Positions 1-11,065 of a stretch of 64,000 nt of DNA are shown piece after piece; the first letter of the stretch is position 1, and each line of letters opens with the position of its first letter. The notes below the pieces were generated by a model. That model saw only the letters and a program-made list of their open reading frames with translations. It had not been told where the DNA came from and searched no databases. The DNA lies in NCBI RefSeq assembly GCF_036588685.1, contig NC_086386.1, forward strand, positions 78,072,682-78,136,681, written 5' to 3'. A program made the position numbers and the translations under genes. This DNA is from Mytilus trossulus (taxonomy: Eukaryota; Mollusca; Bivalvia; Mytilida; Mytilidae).

Positions 1-602
1 TCATAATCCTAACCTTTTCAGGTCTACAATTTGATTTTTATCATTTTTTTTGCACTATACCCGTTTTTAAATATACAGGTGAGTTATTGTTTGTTTTTTT
101 TCATTCCCAGACCAAGAATTTATCTTATCATTTCTAAAAATCCCGAATTTCTGTAATTTTAAAATTTTGGTAAAATTACTATTGTTTCCAGAATTTCTTA
201 TCTACTTCGTTATCGGTTTTTTATTGTATTTGTCAGTCGATTTCCGTGTACTTATATGTGCTATTAGACTACGATAAATCATATTCAAACGGTTATATTT
301 CCATCTAAAACTTTAGTGTAGCTTAAATAAATATAAAATCGTCCAAAATTAAAATCAAATTCAGCTAAAACATATGTTTATAGTTTGGACGAATTCACCC
401 CTTTCTAAATAAGGAATCGTGTCGAATTTTCGAGTCCAGTTAAAATGAACTGTGAAACTGGTCGCAATGAAGAACAAATTTTACTTTATGCAGCTGCTAG
501 TATTTTACCGAAGCAGATCTACAATTGATTGATCTGTTTGTAGATTTTGCAAACGTATTATAGAGCATATAAGCAAGTCAAACAACTTCATAAGGTATTA
601 TC
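1..602. other. AT-rich sequence, no gene seen
   Basis: Short open frames only, no recognisable protein similarity and no obvious repeat structure. It lies upstream of a local tandem duplication and a decayed TRIM-like copy, and I see nothing else in it. Confidence 0.5.
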
Positions 603-779
603 TGGGAGGAGAACTCAAGTTGTATTGAGTGTTGCTACACATATCTCCTACAATGATCTGATTAACTAAATAACTCATTAGAATTTTACATCTTAGGAGA
701 GAACTCAAGCTGTATTGAGTGTTGCCACACATATCTCCTACAATGATATGATTTACAAAATAACTCATTAGAATTTTAC
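603..779. repeat. Two-copy tandem duplication, ~90-bp unit
   Basis: Two adjacent copies (about 603-690 and 694-779) share the words GAGAACTCAAG, TGTATTGAGTGTTGC, ACACATATCTCCTACAATGA and ATAACTCATTAGAATTTTAC with only a few substitutions. This is a local tandem duplication just upstream of the pseudogene. No coding role is visible. Confidence 0.8.
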
Positions 780-879
780 TATTAAAGCTTTAATTTATAT
801 CATCGAGCTTGCATCATTATATATTTACTAAAAAAATTGAAATCAGAAAGTTGATAACACAATTCTGAACATGAAACAG

Positions 880-2611
880 TTTCTAACATTTGTTTCGACG
901 ATATACGGCTCTCATATTCTGTAAGAGTTAATTGTGAATTCTAATACAACACATGGAATGTGAAAAAGTGCAAGAAGATATAAAACACTTCATAAAAGGA
1001 CAAGATAAAAGCAATTTTGTCTGAAGTGACTGATGCTTAAGTGAAAGTAGAAACAATGACAAAAGAGAAGATTGTTCATAAAGAAAAAGTTGACACTGCC
1101 TTCACAGGAATTGGAGTTCAGGCCAATATATTTATTTTATTACTACAGCTTGTTGGTTATGTTTTTTAATGAACTGAACATAACTCTAGAGGATTTGGAA
1201 CACGAGTTTGAGAACAAACTGAAATCACTTTCAAATTATTTTGATCAACCACAGATTAAAACAAAAAACTGTTTAGGAGCAAATAAAAACTATCGAAACT
1301 GCTAAATAAATCATCCATGCCGCCAATTTATATGTTCCTGATTAGACAAAGACAGGGCTATGAATTAATCAAATTAAGGTCATCACTCAAGAAAGTTTAC
1401 GGTCGCCATCATGAGCTGATTGGCCATTATGACAAAAGTGTGTCAGAAATCATATCTGAAATACTTACCCTTCCGGATCACCTGTTTTCACTCCCGGATT
1501 TTAGTGGAGTTCGTGTTGTTTCTTAATTATAATTTTTAACTGTTGATGTAAATGTCCTTTAGTTTTGTCAGTCTTTGTTTACTCATTGGTTTTAATTGTT
1601 ATTGTCTTGACATACGAGGATATGTAAAAAAACAAAGGTCAACATAATATTTTAAATTCTAGGAACAACCAGATTCTTGAATTTCTATAGACAATGAATA
1701 ATAAGATTCAAAACAACGATAGTTCAAAGTTATTGCGTTATTACGTTTTGTATGAATCAGTTTATTTAATAAACATTTAGACAGAACATTTACATGTAAT
1801 ATATCGGACGTCACAAGTCATTAACTTCCGGTCAAAACGGAAACCTGAATACACCGTCTCACTGTCCAAACCAACCGTTGTTCAAAGTTCCATAGCTGGC
1901 TGGTTTATACAGGTTTTACTGTACTTTGAACCAAATTTTTATCCATCTCGAAAAGTTAAAAGCCGAATTCAAATCAGTTTTGACCAAAGCAAGTTTAATT
2001 TTGAATACAACTTCGATTGCTGAAGCTGAACGTGTTTAAGATGCAAAACTGGATCAGATTGAAACTGTCAGTTGTACGTCTTGGTTTGATTGATTTAACC
2101 AGAACAATTACAAATGAACGGAACGCATTTATCAAACAATTATTTCCATCAGACAGTTCTTTTCTTTCGAAAATACACCCCTTCAGTAACTTCGACAGTA
2201 TTGTTTTGAAACACATCAAAACTATAGATTTAAATGGTTTCAATGTATATGGAGGCGTGATCGTGTCAGATGAAATAGTGGTGGTTTCTAAGAAAAGTGG
2301 AAGAATCAGTTGGATAGCTAAAGGCTATTAACATCTTGAAGGAAGGAATTGTTGACGAATGTTCTGTTTTGGCAAAAGTGAAACGACTATCACATGATTT
2401 TGAAAACCAGTACCTGTTTGATTCTTGCTACGGATCAAAGTTATATCGTTTAAACTTTGTCAATACATTTTTAAAAATCTATAATGAACATTAAAGATCA
2501 CGATTATAATAATGAAGGTATATTGATATCTGATAGCAAACTGTATGCAATCGTTTCTAACACTGTTCAAAAACTAAGTTTAGAAAATGTTCAACAACCA
2601 TTAGAATTCTG
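880..2611 (+). pseudogene. Decayed TRIM-like gene copy (coiled coil and propeller remnants)
   Basis: Translating the + strand with frame changes gives pieces that line up with the intact copy at 24698-26704. Around 960-1110 there is a piece of the B-box/coiled-coil linker containing KVKVETMTKEK. At 1170-1260 there is NELNITLEDLEHEFENKLKS, which matches KELDITREDSEHAFDNKLKS in the intact copy. At 2017-2331 there is the start of the C-terminal propeller-like part (AFIKQLFPSDSSFLSK, LKHIKTIDLNGFNVYGGV), and at 2510-2611 there is SDSKLYAIVSNTVQKLSLEN. Stops and frameshifts occur throughout, and no RING or B-box was found upstream. A retroelement fragment sits inside it at about 1317-1640. It is the only copy of the family on the + strand. 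A functional product is very unlikely. Confidence 0.85.
1317..1640 (+). mobile_element. 5'-truncated Penelope-like/RT element fragment
   Basis: The frame at 1330-1480 encodes LIKLRSSLKKVYGRHHELIG, close to VKLKSFLRKFYGRHHELVD in the RT fragment at 39142-39741. It is followed by a tail reading CTTCCGGATCACCTG that recurs at six other places in the window. Only the last ~50 codons and the 3' region remain. The family assignment to Penelope-like elements is tentative; the kinship among the copies is directly visible. Confidence 0.7.
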
Positions 2612-2789
2612 AGTATCTTCGATCATTTAAAACAATAACTAAATTGATAAGAAAATTTGCTTCTGAAAGACAAAACACAGGCGTACTAGTTGGTGTTGTT
2701 GATCAACATCGCAGTTCTAATATTTGGTGTAAATACAGTTAGGTTGCATATTCGCAGGACACACATATGTCTAGTTAAAACTTTCAACT

Positions 2790-4846
2790 ATATATATGTT
2801 GTATACAAGTTATGATTTTGTACAAATTATAGTTTACAAAACAAAATGTACAAATTATAATTTGTATTTTGACTTTGTATAAATTGTAATTTGTACAAAA
2901 AGTGCCTGTACAAATTACAATTTATATAAAATTTGACAAAAATTCACATAAGGCGAAGTGTACGTTATTAAACTACACAATGGATTTTTTTTAAAAATTT
3001 CACATATGAATTCTTCTTGTCAAATTACACCAGAAAATGAAATAAAAAAAGGGGGTAACCGTTTTCGTTTTTGAGATACGAGCCGTTGAAATTAATAGCA
3101 TGATATCCCAAAAGTACAAAGGATACATCTAATATGATACTTTTGAGATCGACTAATCTAGTGCAATTACGACAGGAACATACCCAGTATTGTTATACAA
3201 TAACATTGTGTATAGGGAAATGCTTTAGCAATGTTTATAGTGTAATGCGTTTAGTTAACTGGTGTAAAATTAATGGTATAGAAGAAAGTACCAAAGGCGA
3301 CCTTATCAGAATGTATCATGTTCGATGCTTTAAAAATTTACCTAATAAAATTTAATTAGAATTTACTCAGTGTAATGCACGGCGATTATTCATAATGTAT
3401 TTACCTATAGCGTAGTGCTGTACGAATATTGTCTCTGCATAATGCAAATGAATAGCTTCCCTACTAATATAATTTAAAAAAAACAAGGAGATGTGATATG
3501 AATTCCAATGAGACAACTATCCACCCCTGGTTAAATAAAGTCGATGTAAGCAAACACTATAAACAACCATACTGTTGTCAACAATTGAAGAAAAAACATA
3601 ATGTGAGGGCCACAAAAGACTCAGCTGACAAAATCAACCGCCTTAATAAACTTATTACAAGAATTTAAGATATTTATTTTGGTGGAAAAAGCATTGATAC
3701 TCACTTCAAAATAGCTATTAAGTGACCACACAGTATACCATATGTATCAACACTAAAGTAGTTCTTTATCATTCGTTTTCAGCAGGTAAGTGAATTATGG
3801 TATCCGGAATAGCACAACATCTTTTGATAATCACATTTATATTGAAAAATGCTGTATCCATCTATGCATTTACATGAAAGATATCCCCGACATTCTGGTT
3901 TTTTTTAATGCTCTTAAACTGCTTTACATAACAAAAATTGAAGACCAGGAACCGTTGCTGGTTTTTCAGAGCTTCAATTTAACTTTTAAACATAAATATC
4001 CTGTTAAATTCTTTCTCAGCTGTTCCAATTTGGTACCGAAAATCTCAAGATTCAACAATTATGTCGCAAATATTTCGAGGATTGGTTTGAACACATTTTG
4101 ATACTATTGCAGTTTGAAAATTTCTTTATTCACAGGCCACAGAAGGGGTCATAAATCTTAACCCAAAACAACAAGTTCTGATAGTCAACTTACTGTTTTG
4201 TTTTCTTGGTAAGATATTAGTCTTGGGTCTATTGTTCATTCAGCGCACGCTTCTTGGCAAGAATGATAGGAATGACAATGTCAATCTCAATTTAACTATA
4301 AACCAATTATGCGTGTACTTGGTTTTCACACGGTCGTTCTTTCGTGTATGATTCCCTGCTAGCTTCAAAACATTTTGGAAAAATGTCTCCTTCTTATCAA
4401 CACTTCTGCTCATGTTTACACTATTACTAGTACATCAACTGAGCAAATGACTCAAAAGTGTAAATAATAAAACCTGGGATATATAGCTTTAGCAGCGTTT
4501 ACAGCAATTGACCTCACATAAATCAGCCGTTGCAAAGTGTTGAAGAATTACATGTGAGATTCAAATGATGGAAGTCCCGATGCCATCATTCACTTACTGT
4601 CTCAAAAGAATGATGAAGAACTATTTTTGTATTTGGCAGAATAGGTGTACTGTGTAGTCATTTAGTAACAATTCTATGGTGGTGTGTATCAATGCTTTTT
4701 ATCAACAAAATCCTTATTATAAATAATTATACTAGTTATAAGTGAATTTTCGTCAAAAAGGCATTTTTGTACAAATTACAATTTGTACAAAGTCAAAATA
4801 CAAATAATAATTTGTACAAAATTATAACTTGAACACAACATATACA
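2790..4846. mobile_element. ~2.05-kb non-autonomous DNA transposon with long terminal inverted repeats
   Basis: The left end (about 2790-2950) and the reverse complement of the right end (about 4738-4846) share ATATGTTGT, CAAGTTAT, ATTTTGTACAAATTAT, AATTTGTATTTTGACTTTGT, AAATTGTAATTTGTACAAAA, GCC and AAAATTCAC in the same order. The left arm carries an extra ~30-bp piece. The arms are rich in short palindromes such as ACAAATTATAATTTGT. The interior has only small open frames (for example 3134-3355 and 3790-4101). A possible decayed frame lies on the - strand near 4230-4410, but I cannot name a transposase. The target-site duplication was not settled and the superfamily is unknown. Confidence 0.75.
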
Positions 4847-4899
4847 CACATGTCACTCAATGTGTGAATGTCAGCAGTCAACATTAAAGAATGCTAAAA

Positions 4900-5260
4900 A
4901 AATGGCGTATGTTTTAAATCAATAAAATAAAACTTGACCCAAACTATATCGCTAACATATATCAGATCCTAATAAAACCATCTATTCTAATTTTGTTAAA
5001 TATTGCGAAAACCTTGGAAGAAATCATATATATTTCTCATTGAGCCGTTTTTCAATAGTATAACTTCAATATCAATGGATTATTTACTGGATTTTTTTTA
5101 TTAAATTAAAAAAAAAGACAAGACTAACGAAGGCCAGAGGCTCCTGACTTGGGACAGGCGAAACAATGCGACGGGGATAAACATGTTTTGTGAGATCTAA
5201 ACCATCCACCTATTTTTCTAGCCAATGAAAAATAAAGAAACACATATCAATACGGACAGC
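4900..5260. other. Relic homologous to an exon-like segment at 10.9 kb, then dispersed-repeat remnant
   Basis: Bases 4930-5030 match 10940-11060 in order (GACCCAAACT, GCTAACATA, AATAAAACC, ATTGCGAAAACCTTG). The second locus has an open frame with a splice-acceptor-like start. Bases 5105-5200 match the end of a common dispersed repeat (GGCTCCTGACTTGGGACAGG). Together they mark the outer edge of the segment duplicated between 5-9 kb and 11-16 kb. Confidence 0.5.
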
Positions 5261-6705
5261 AAAACACTGGAGACAAAATTGCTGATCTAAATTATATCGG
5301 AAGTAAATAACTCATTAAGATTTATTCAAAAGTTAGACCATAACTTCTTGTCTCGTTCTATTAGGGAATATTCCATGCATGTTACTGTCTTTATTCGTTT
5401 TTTGTCTGCTTATATTTAATTGGTATTGAAATCAAAATTTTCGATTTTCGATAAAGTACTTGCAAAGCTTATGGAACAGGTGATGACAATTATCTACTGT
5501 TAAAGACCGTTTATGTGTTTTTTGTTTTGGTCTTTTCTTCTACGTTTATTGGCGACGTGCAGTCCTATTGACATCGGGATTATATAACAAAACATTTGTT
5601 CCGGTGTGAAATTTCTTACGGCGGAACTTATTTCATAGGAAATATCTTCCTTCGGAATTTATACCACAGAAATAACGGCCATCTCATAAAGAATTAAATG
5701 ACGAAAGTGAATACTAATACATTTATATTTCGTATGATTATGAAGAAAATCAGTCATTGTTGAATACCGTTTGACGTTATGCTTTTTGTTTTAGAGTTGC
5801 TGTTTCATTGACATATACACCACATCGCATTTTACTCATATCGACATATATAAATAAAATAAATCAAGATTAGTCCAGATTAAACTATCAACTTATTATC
5901 TAAAACACATTGTTTTTTTTTCATTTTTATATTGTTCAGAAAAAGCTTTCTTTTCTGGTAAAATTTGTGAACTTTTCTGAAATGTTTTTTAGAACTTAAA
6001 GTCATAAGAAACCTCAAATAATAAAAAAATAATGCATATGTTGTTTATAACTCAATGGATAGTTTTCATTATAAAACTTATGTACAAATACCTTTTTCTC
6101 AAGAAAATTCTTTAATTTATTCATATTTAGGAGAAGTTTACTTATTTGAATTGCTTCCTTCCAGCAAGCAATTCCTCCGACATATTTTCCGTATGCAAGG
6201 TGACCTCAGTGTGACCCATCTCGTAAAAATCCGGTGACCACAATACGCATGGATGTCCTTAAAATAAACTATTATCTGAATTTACATGTTAAACACGTGC
6301 TCAATTTCCATGCTTTTTTGTTTATTTTTCGTCAATTGTTGACAAACAGGTGACAATCGTTAAACTTCGGCTTCAAAACACGAACTTTAATTACCTGCCA
6401 TATTTTCACAACAGCACTGACCGATTGAAAAAAAAATTGACGATTATACGAAATTTACACGAAAAAAAGGATAAATTCGAGCACAGAAGACTAAGTTTAT
6501 GATGTTTATATGCATTGGTTCAAGAATTGGAAGAACATTATTTTTCATCGGTCACTCGTTTCTTATGACTTTAAATAAAAATGTTTGTATTTCTAAATAC
6601 TCTGTCTACTTGATAAAAATGTCTGACTAGCTCCCAAAGTGCGCAACAAAAAGTCAGTTCATGTATCAGTAGCCTGTTCCGAGGATTCATATCTGACCTA
6701 CTGTT
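5261..6705. repeat. 3' flank of TRIM-like copy A, duplicated at 12170-14310
   Basis: Long runs match 12187-12600 and 13850-14310, for example TTGCTGATCTAAATTATATCG, AAAGCTTATGGAACAGGTGA and TTAAAGACCGTT, and, nearer the gene, AGTCAGTTCATG/AGTCAGCTTATG with CAGCCTGTTCCG. The second copy is interrupted by a Helitron-like insertion that is absent here, so this is the uninterrupted version. No gene of its own is visible; the small frame at 6055-6237 shows no family features. Confidence 0.75.
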
Positions 6706-6721
6706 ATGATTGCTACCCAAT

Positions 6722-6900
6722 TCAAGCACACACATCATAAAGTTCTATATAACCACGTCCAAAAACTGCCAAACGTGTACAGGACTTGTCAAAACAAAGA
6801 TCACGAACCTTTTTCAGTTTGGCGCAACAATTCAGGACAGTTCGACTTTGCTGCCCGTCTTTTGATATTATGCGAATTAGTCCAGTTTCATCGCATACAA
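6722..6900 (-). pseudogene. Out-of-frame C-terminal segment of TRIM-like copy A
   Basis: Read in a frame different from the main ORF, this encodes residues equivalent to the last ~58 of copies B and C, including RTVLNCCAKLKKVRDLCF, CTRLAVFGRGYIELYDVC and a stop at 6722-6724. Compared with copy B, the stretch around 6890-6920 is 7 bases shorter. The main ORF therefore runs into a premature stop at 6877. The downstream frame is still uninterrupted, so the break is young or is an assembly/haplotype difference. Confidence 0.8.
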
Positions 6901-8712
6901 ATATGATAAATGAACAGATACACTTGTTGTTTCCTCCATGAACTCATTTTTGTACTTGAAAATTTCATCTCCATCAAACGATGTACACACTACTTCAGAA
7001 TTGTCCGAGGTGTATAGCAGATGATTATTCTTAGAATCAATTTCAAGTCCGTTGAGGTTACGACAACTTGTGTTAGTTTCAAAACACTTCTTAAATGGTT
7101 GTACATTTTTAAGGCTTGTTTTTTGGACAGTTTCTTCAACTATTACATATAATGTTCCCTCAGATATACATATGCCTCCATTTCTTTGATTGTTATCTTC
7201 AATGTTCATTTCAGAGTGAAATGCATTGAAAAATTTGAAACGATACATGTTTGATCCGTAGCAAGAAAGAAACAGGGACTCGCTTTCGAAATCGAATGCA
7301 AGTCTTTTAACTAATGTCGGCAAAATATATTCGTCAACAATTCGTTTATCCAAAATATTTATAGCCTGTATTTTTCCAACAAACCCTTCCACTATTCCAC
7401 CAGCGACAATTACTTCATCTGACACAAAAACGCCTCCATATACATCAAAACCTTTTAAAGCTATAGTCTTAATGTGTTTTAACAAAATACAGTCAAAACT
7501 GCTTAGAGGATCTGTTTTGGAAAGAACAGAACTTCCTGATGGAAATAACTGTTTGACAAACGCGTTATGGTCGACTAGAATTGTTTTTATTGATTCGAGC
7601 TCAAAAAGACCATCGATATTTTCAACTTGATCTAGTTTTGCACTTTTAACTAATCTAGCTTCAGAAATCGAACTTGTATTTAAAACTGAACTTGCTCCCG
7701 TCAAAACAGACTTTATTTCGATTTTTGATTTTTCAAAATGGATAAACATTTGGTTTAATGTGCCATGCTCCTTGACCTTTTTTGTTGTACACTCTAACTT
7801 ATCAAAATATTTTGAAAGTTTTTCAAATGTTTTCAGTTTGTTCTCGAATGCGTCTTCCGATTCCTCACGAGACATGTTCAGTCCCTTTATAAACAAAGCT
7901 AGCAAACTGTCTAGTTTATCTTTTAATGTTGAAATAATTTGGTTGGCCTCTGCTTCAATTTCGGTAAAAGAAATGTCAAGTTTTTCTTTTTCACCATTCT
8001 TTTCTTTCATTACCTTTTCAACTTTCACTTTTATGGCATTTACTTCAGACAAGAGCATGCTCATTTTGACATTTTTCAGGTTTTGCATTTCTTCAATAGC
8101 TTGCACGTGTTCGCATTTTCTATGATGTAAAGTAAGGCAAAGAAGACAACAAAGTTCTTGATGTTCAAAACAGAAAGCTTCCAAAACTTTTGAAGTGTGA
8201 ACTGGACACGAATCGGATATCATACTGAGATTTGGCTCGTCTACACCGGAAGAGGCAGTGTCCATTTCTTCAATCTTCACAATTTTGTGGTGAGCAGAAA
8301 GCTTCATAATGCCGTGGAATTGCAAGCATTCCTCACACAACGCTTCCATGCAATCTCGACACCATTGTGTTGCCTCGGAAATTTTGTCTCGCCTTTTACA
8401 GAGATGACAATTCCGTTTGACACGCTTTGAGTTATCCATTAATGACGAAATTTTAAAATTATGAGGGAGTGATGCTGCCCATTGTGATGCTTCGTCTCCT
8501 GGGTTGTTGGGTGTAACAACTGTCCTACAAATAGGACAGCGGTAGTTGGAAAGTTTTTGTTCTGCGCGTTGTTCAGTCGATAAAATAAATTCACCAATGC
8601 ATGTTTCACAAAAGGTATGTAAACATGGTAAACTTTTCGGTGACTTTAGTGTTTCTAAACAAATAGGACACATGAAAACATCATGTACATGGATCTGCCC
8701 TACCGTAGCCAT
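6877..8712 (-). CDS. TRIM-like RING/B-box/coiled-coil protein, copy A (C-terminally truncated)
   Basis: Predicted RING-type E3 ubiquitin ligase of the TRIM superfamily, 611 aa, one exon. The RING finger has Cys15, Cys18, Cys30, His32, Cys35, Cys38, Cys59 and Cys62. Two B-box-like Cys/His regions follow (about 102-142, with CHLCKRRDKISEATQWCRDC, and about 169-205), then a Lys/Glu-rich coiled coil (about 210-345) and a C-terminal half resembling an NHL/beta-propeller region. The start is the ATG of MATVGQI, shared by all copies and 42 bases from a TATA-like box. A net 7-base loss near 6905 replaces the expected last ~60 residues with a short tail. The RING and B-boxes look able to fold. Substrate, localisation and any immune role are unknown; bivalve TRIM expansions are often suspected to be immune. 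Confidence 0.85.
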   Translation of the reverse strand: MATVGQIHVHDVFMCPICLETLKSPKSLPCLHTFCETCIGEFILSTEQRAEQKLSNYRCPICRTVVTPNNPGDEASQWAASLPHNFKISSLMDNSKRVKRNCHLCKRRDKISEATQWCRDCMEALCEECLQFHGIMKLSAHHKIVKIEEMDTASSGVDEPNLSMISDSCPVHTSKVLEAFCFEHQELCCLLCLTLHHRKCEHVQAIEEMQNLKNVKMSMLLSEVNAIKVKVEKVMKEKNGEKEKLDISFTEIEAEANQIISTLKDKLDSLLALFIKGLNMSREESEDAFENKLKTFEKLSKYFDKLECTTKKVKEHGTLNQMFIHFEKSKIEIKSVLTGASSVLNTSSISEARLVKSAKLDQVENIDGLFELESIKTILVDHNAFVKQLFPSGSSVLSKTDPLSSFDCILLKHIKTIALKGFDVYGGVFVSDEVIVAGGIVEGFVGKIQAINILDKRIVDEYILPTLVKRLAFDFESESLFLSCYGSNMYRFKFFNAFHSEMNIEDNNQRNGGICISEGTLYVIVEETVQKTSLKNVQPFKKCFETNTSCRNLNGLEIDSKNNHLLYTSDNSEVVCTSFDGDEIFKYKNEFMEETTSVSVHLSYLYAMKLD

Positions 8713-8753
8713 TTCACAGGTAATTTACTTCCTAAATTTCATTAATTGTCTCC

Positions 8754-8763
8754 TTTATATAAA
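8754..8763 (-). promoter_or_regulatory. TATA-like box of TRIM-like copy A
   Basis: TTTATATAAA lies 42 bases upstream of the start codon. Copy B has the same word at the same spacing (16367-16376), inside a conserved flank that includes ACAAGTGT. A core-promoter role is inferred from position and conservation; no transcript data exist here. Confidence 0.5.
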
Positions 8764-8795
8764 CAAGTGTGGACACAGATCAGTGCGGATAGTAA

Positions 8796-9035
8796 TAGTG
8801 TTCGATTTGTTGTTTCAAGTAATAACTTTTCTAAAAAGCTAGCCGTCTTATAGCTGATGTAATATGAAAATGGTTTTCCATGCAGAATAAAATTGTATAG
8901 TTGATAGCTAAAATGCAAACAGCAAATATCAATTTTTAGATTTTCCTGTTTCTGTTTTCTTGTAGGGAATCACTTGCTTCTGATTTCTTTCCAATATAGA
9001 TAATAACATGCTTAATATAACATCAAGTGCAAATA
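8796..9035. repeat. Upstream flank of TRIM-like copy A, duplicated at 19310-19562
   Basis: The words GTTCGATTTGT, CTTTTCTAAAAAGCTAGCC and AATATGAAAATGGTTTTCCA, then GCAGAATAAAATTGTATA, recur at 19328-19430. A diverged version lies upstream of copy C at 26825-26900. This is the promoter-distal part of the duplicated gene unit. Confidence 0.75.
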
Positions 9036-9250
9036 TAAAAGAAGATGTGGCATGAGTGCCAATGTGACAACTCTCCACAACAGACCAAAACGACACAGAC
9101 AATAATAATTATAGGTCAATGTAATGCCTTCAACAATAAGCAAAGCCAATACCGCATATAGTCAGCTATTAAAGGGCCTGAAATGACAAATGTAAAACGA
9201 TCAATACAGGAAAAGTAAAAGCATAAGAACAAGGTACGGTAAGTATCAGA
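9036..9250. repeat. Dispersed bivalve-type repeat (GATGTGG family)
   Basis: Carries the words GATGTGGCATGAGTGCCAAT, GTGACAACTCTCCAC, AAGCAAAGCCAATACCGCAT and GAAATGACAAATGTAAAACG. Relatives are at 19563-19790, 26940-27215 and 57722-57990, with inverted copies at 20880-21110 and 21660-21850. No coding potential; probably a short non-autonomous element. The 9036 and 19563 copies sit in duplicated flanks, so they are one ancestral insertion. Confidence 0.7.
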
Positions 9251-9289
9251 GAAGTTTACATCTACGAAATAGGTCTTTTGTATATAATT

Positions 9290-9660
9290 ATTACCTCCTT
9301 CAGATTGATGATAGCGGATTATCGATATATTCCAAATGTTGTAACTACAATCCCATCTAATGTGACCTTCTGATTTAGGCTTATTACATAATTTGTACTA
9401 ACATAAACACCACGACGGATGTCACATGTAGAGCTGATTTTGCCTACCCTTACGGAGCATTTCAGATCACCACCAGTTTTTTGTTTTGTTCGTGTCGCTC
9501 AGTTTTTTTTTATGTTGTGTTTTGTGTACTATTGTTTGTCTGGTTTTTTTCTTCTTATTTCAGCGATGGCGTTGCTAGTGTATGTTCGACCTATGAGTTT
9601 GAAAGTCCCTTTGGCATATTTCGCCTCTCTTTCTCGAATCAATGAATGTGTTTGTAGATA
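9290..9660 (+). mobile_element. 3' tail of Penelope-like/RT element
   Basis: Contains TTGTAACTACAATCCCAT, then CCACGACGGATGTCACATGT, GCCTACCCTTACGGAGCA and TTTGAAAGTCCCTTTGGCAT. These words recur in reverse complement downstream of the RT frame at 38841-39784. It is 5'-truncated and noncoding. It may be orthologous by duplication to the tail at 27840-28165. Confidence 0.7.
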
Positions 9661-10782
9661 GATGGTTTTGTGTTTTGTTAAGTTCTTCCTTTTAAAATTG
9701 TAACACGATGATGACTGTTGTACACATATTTTGACTATATTATTTATTATGTCTGTTTAGTTCACGCATCATTGTACATATAACGGAATTTAATGAGACT
9801 GTCAACAAAGTGAGAGGTTAAGCGCCATAAATCCAGGTTTAATATACATTTGAAAATGCCTGTACCAATTCAGGAATATGACAGTTCTTGTCCATTCGTT
9901 TTTTATGTGTTTTGTCATTTGATTTTGCCATGTGATTATGGACTTTCCGATTGGATTTTCCTCTGAGTTCAGTATTTTTGTGATTTTACTTTTTGTAGAT
10001 TGAAAAATGAAAAGCAATGTGTTTTCCTCAGTTTTCGTATATTCAAATGTCTTTCATTTTGTACTAATAAACTCCTTTTTTCTGTTGTCAAACGTGCTAT
10101 CAATATTTTAAAAATATAGGAAGACGGGTTCATATATTAAATTGAAAGGCATTTTATAATGGTCTCATTAGAATTTGAAGAAAGACATTAATGCGTCATT
10201 TCTTTCTTTATAGAGAATGTTCTTAGATCGAACAAAACGACTTTAACTGGGTGCCAAAATATAAAGAATAAAGAGAATAATCGGCGAAGATGAAGGTAAT
10301 CCTGTAATTGATAGCACTTAAACGGCTTCAGTTAACATTAGTCACACTTGGATCCTAATGAAAATTGTGATTGAGATGTGGGTTTGACGTCTATGTGACA
10401 GCACCTCAACGACACAAATAACTCAAAGAGTTATAATCCCTATTATCTGCGTGCATTTCTTTTTCATACGGAATTTGGTGAGACTAGAGTCGTCTTTTAA
10501 TGGTTTTGCAAATGAGACAATATTTGATTATCTTGTTTAGTAAAGCAATTTTGATGTTTTTGTGTAAATATCCCATTTCAACGAGTGTATATTAGATAGT
10601 GAGAGTTCAAGTTAAACCGATGAAAAGTCTCAATCTTTTTCGGCTCTACACATTTCGATAAGAGTTAATTTTTGAAACAATATTTCAATTTAACATGTTA
10701 AAAAAAATGTATTTATGGAAGATTAGACAAGATTCACATATATTCACTATTTTATAATGCATCGATCATCATTAGATATGCA
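9661..10782. other. Intergenic sequence, one short shared block
   Basis: The block at about 9993-10075 (TTGAAAAATGAAAAGCAATG, TTTTCCTCAGTTTTC, AAATGTCTTTC, TTGTAC) matches 28168-28240, extending the similarity between the upstream regions of copies A and C. Nothing else recognisable was seen. Confidence 0.45.
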
Positions 10783-11050
10783 CTATCGGACAACAGAAGT
10801 AACAGGAACTGCTGAACCTTCCGGTGCCCTGAGTACATTAGGATTCATATAGCTCAATCTGAAGTTTTTTTTGTAATGTTTTGTGGAGTGGGTTTTTTTT
10901 TTTTGGCAGTCCTTTTTTTGCAATTGTTGTCCGTATTTCTTCGATTGATAGTTTCTGATTGACCCCAACTTTGTAGCTAACATAACCCAGCCAAATAAAA
11001 CCGTCAATGTATTAAACATTGCGAAAACGTTGAGTATCTGAAAATAATTA
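10783..11050 (-). other. Possible coding exon with a membrane segment (unidentified)
   Basis: A - strand open frame contains the hydrophobic stretch FAMFNTLTVLFGWVMLATKL followed by Lys/Gln-rich residues. Just before it the - strand reads ATTATTTTCAG, a good splice-acceptor shape with the exon starting near 11041. A diverged copy of the upstream half is at 4930-5030, where the frame is damaged. I cannot assign a family. It may be the last exon of a split gene or a relic carried with the duplicated TRIM unit. Confidence 0.3.
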
Positions 11051-11065
11051 GATGTATGTTTCATT

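Noticed and set aside
603-779. CRISPR-like or regulatory direct-repeat array
   Set aside because: Only two near-identical units of ~90 bp with no spacers, in clearly eukaryotic DNA; an ordinary tandem duplication.
7760-8125. 121-codon + strand frame opposite copy A
   Set aside because: It is the antisense shadow of the coiled-coil coding region. The same shadow appears opposite copies B and C because the coding strand is Lys/Glu-rich.
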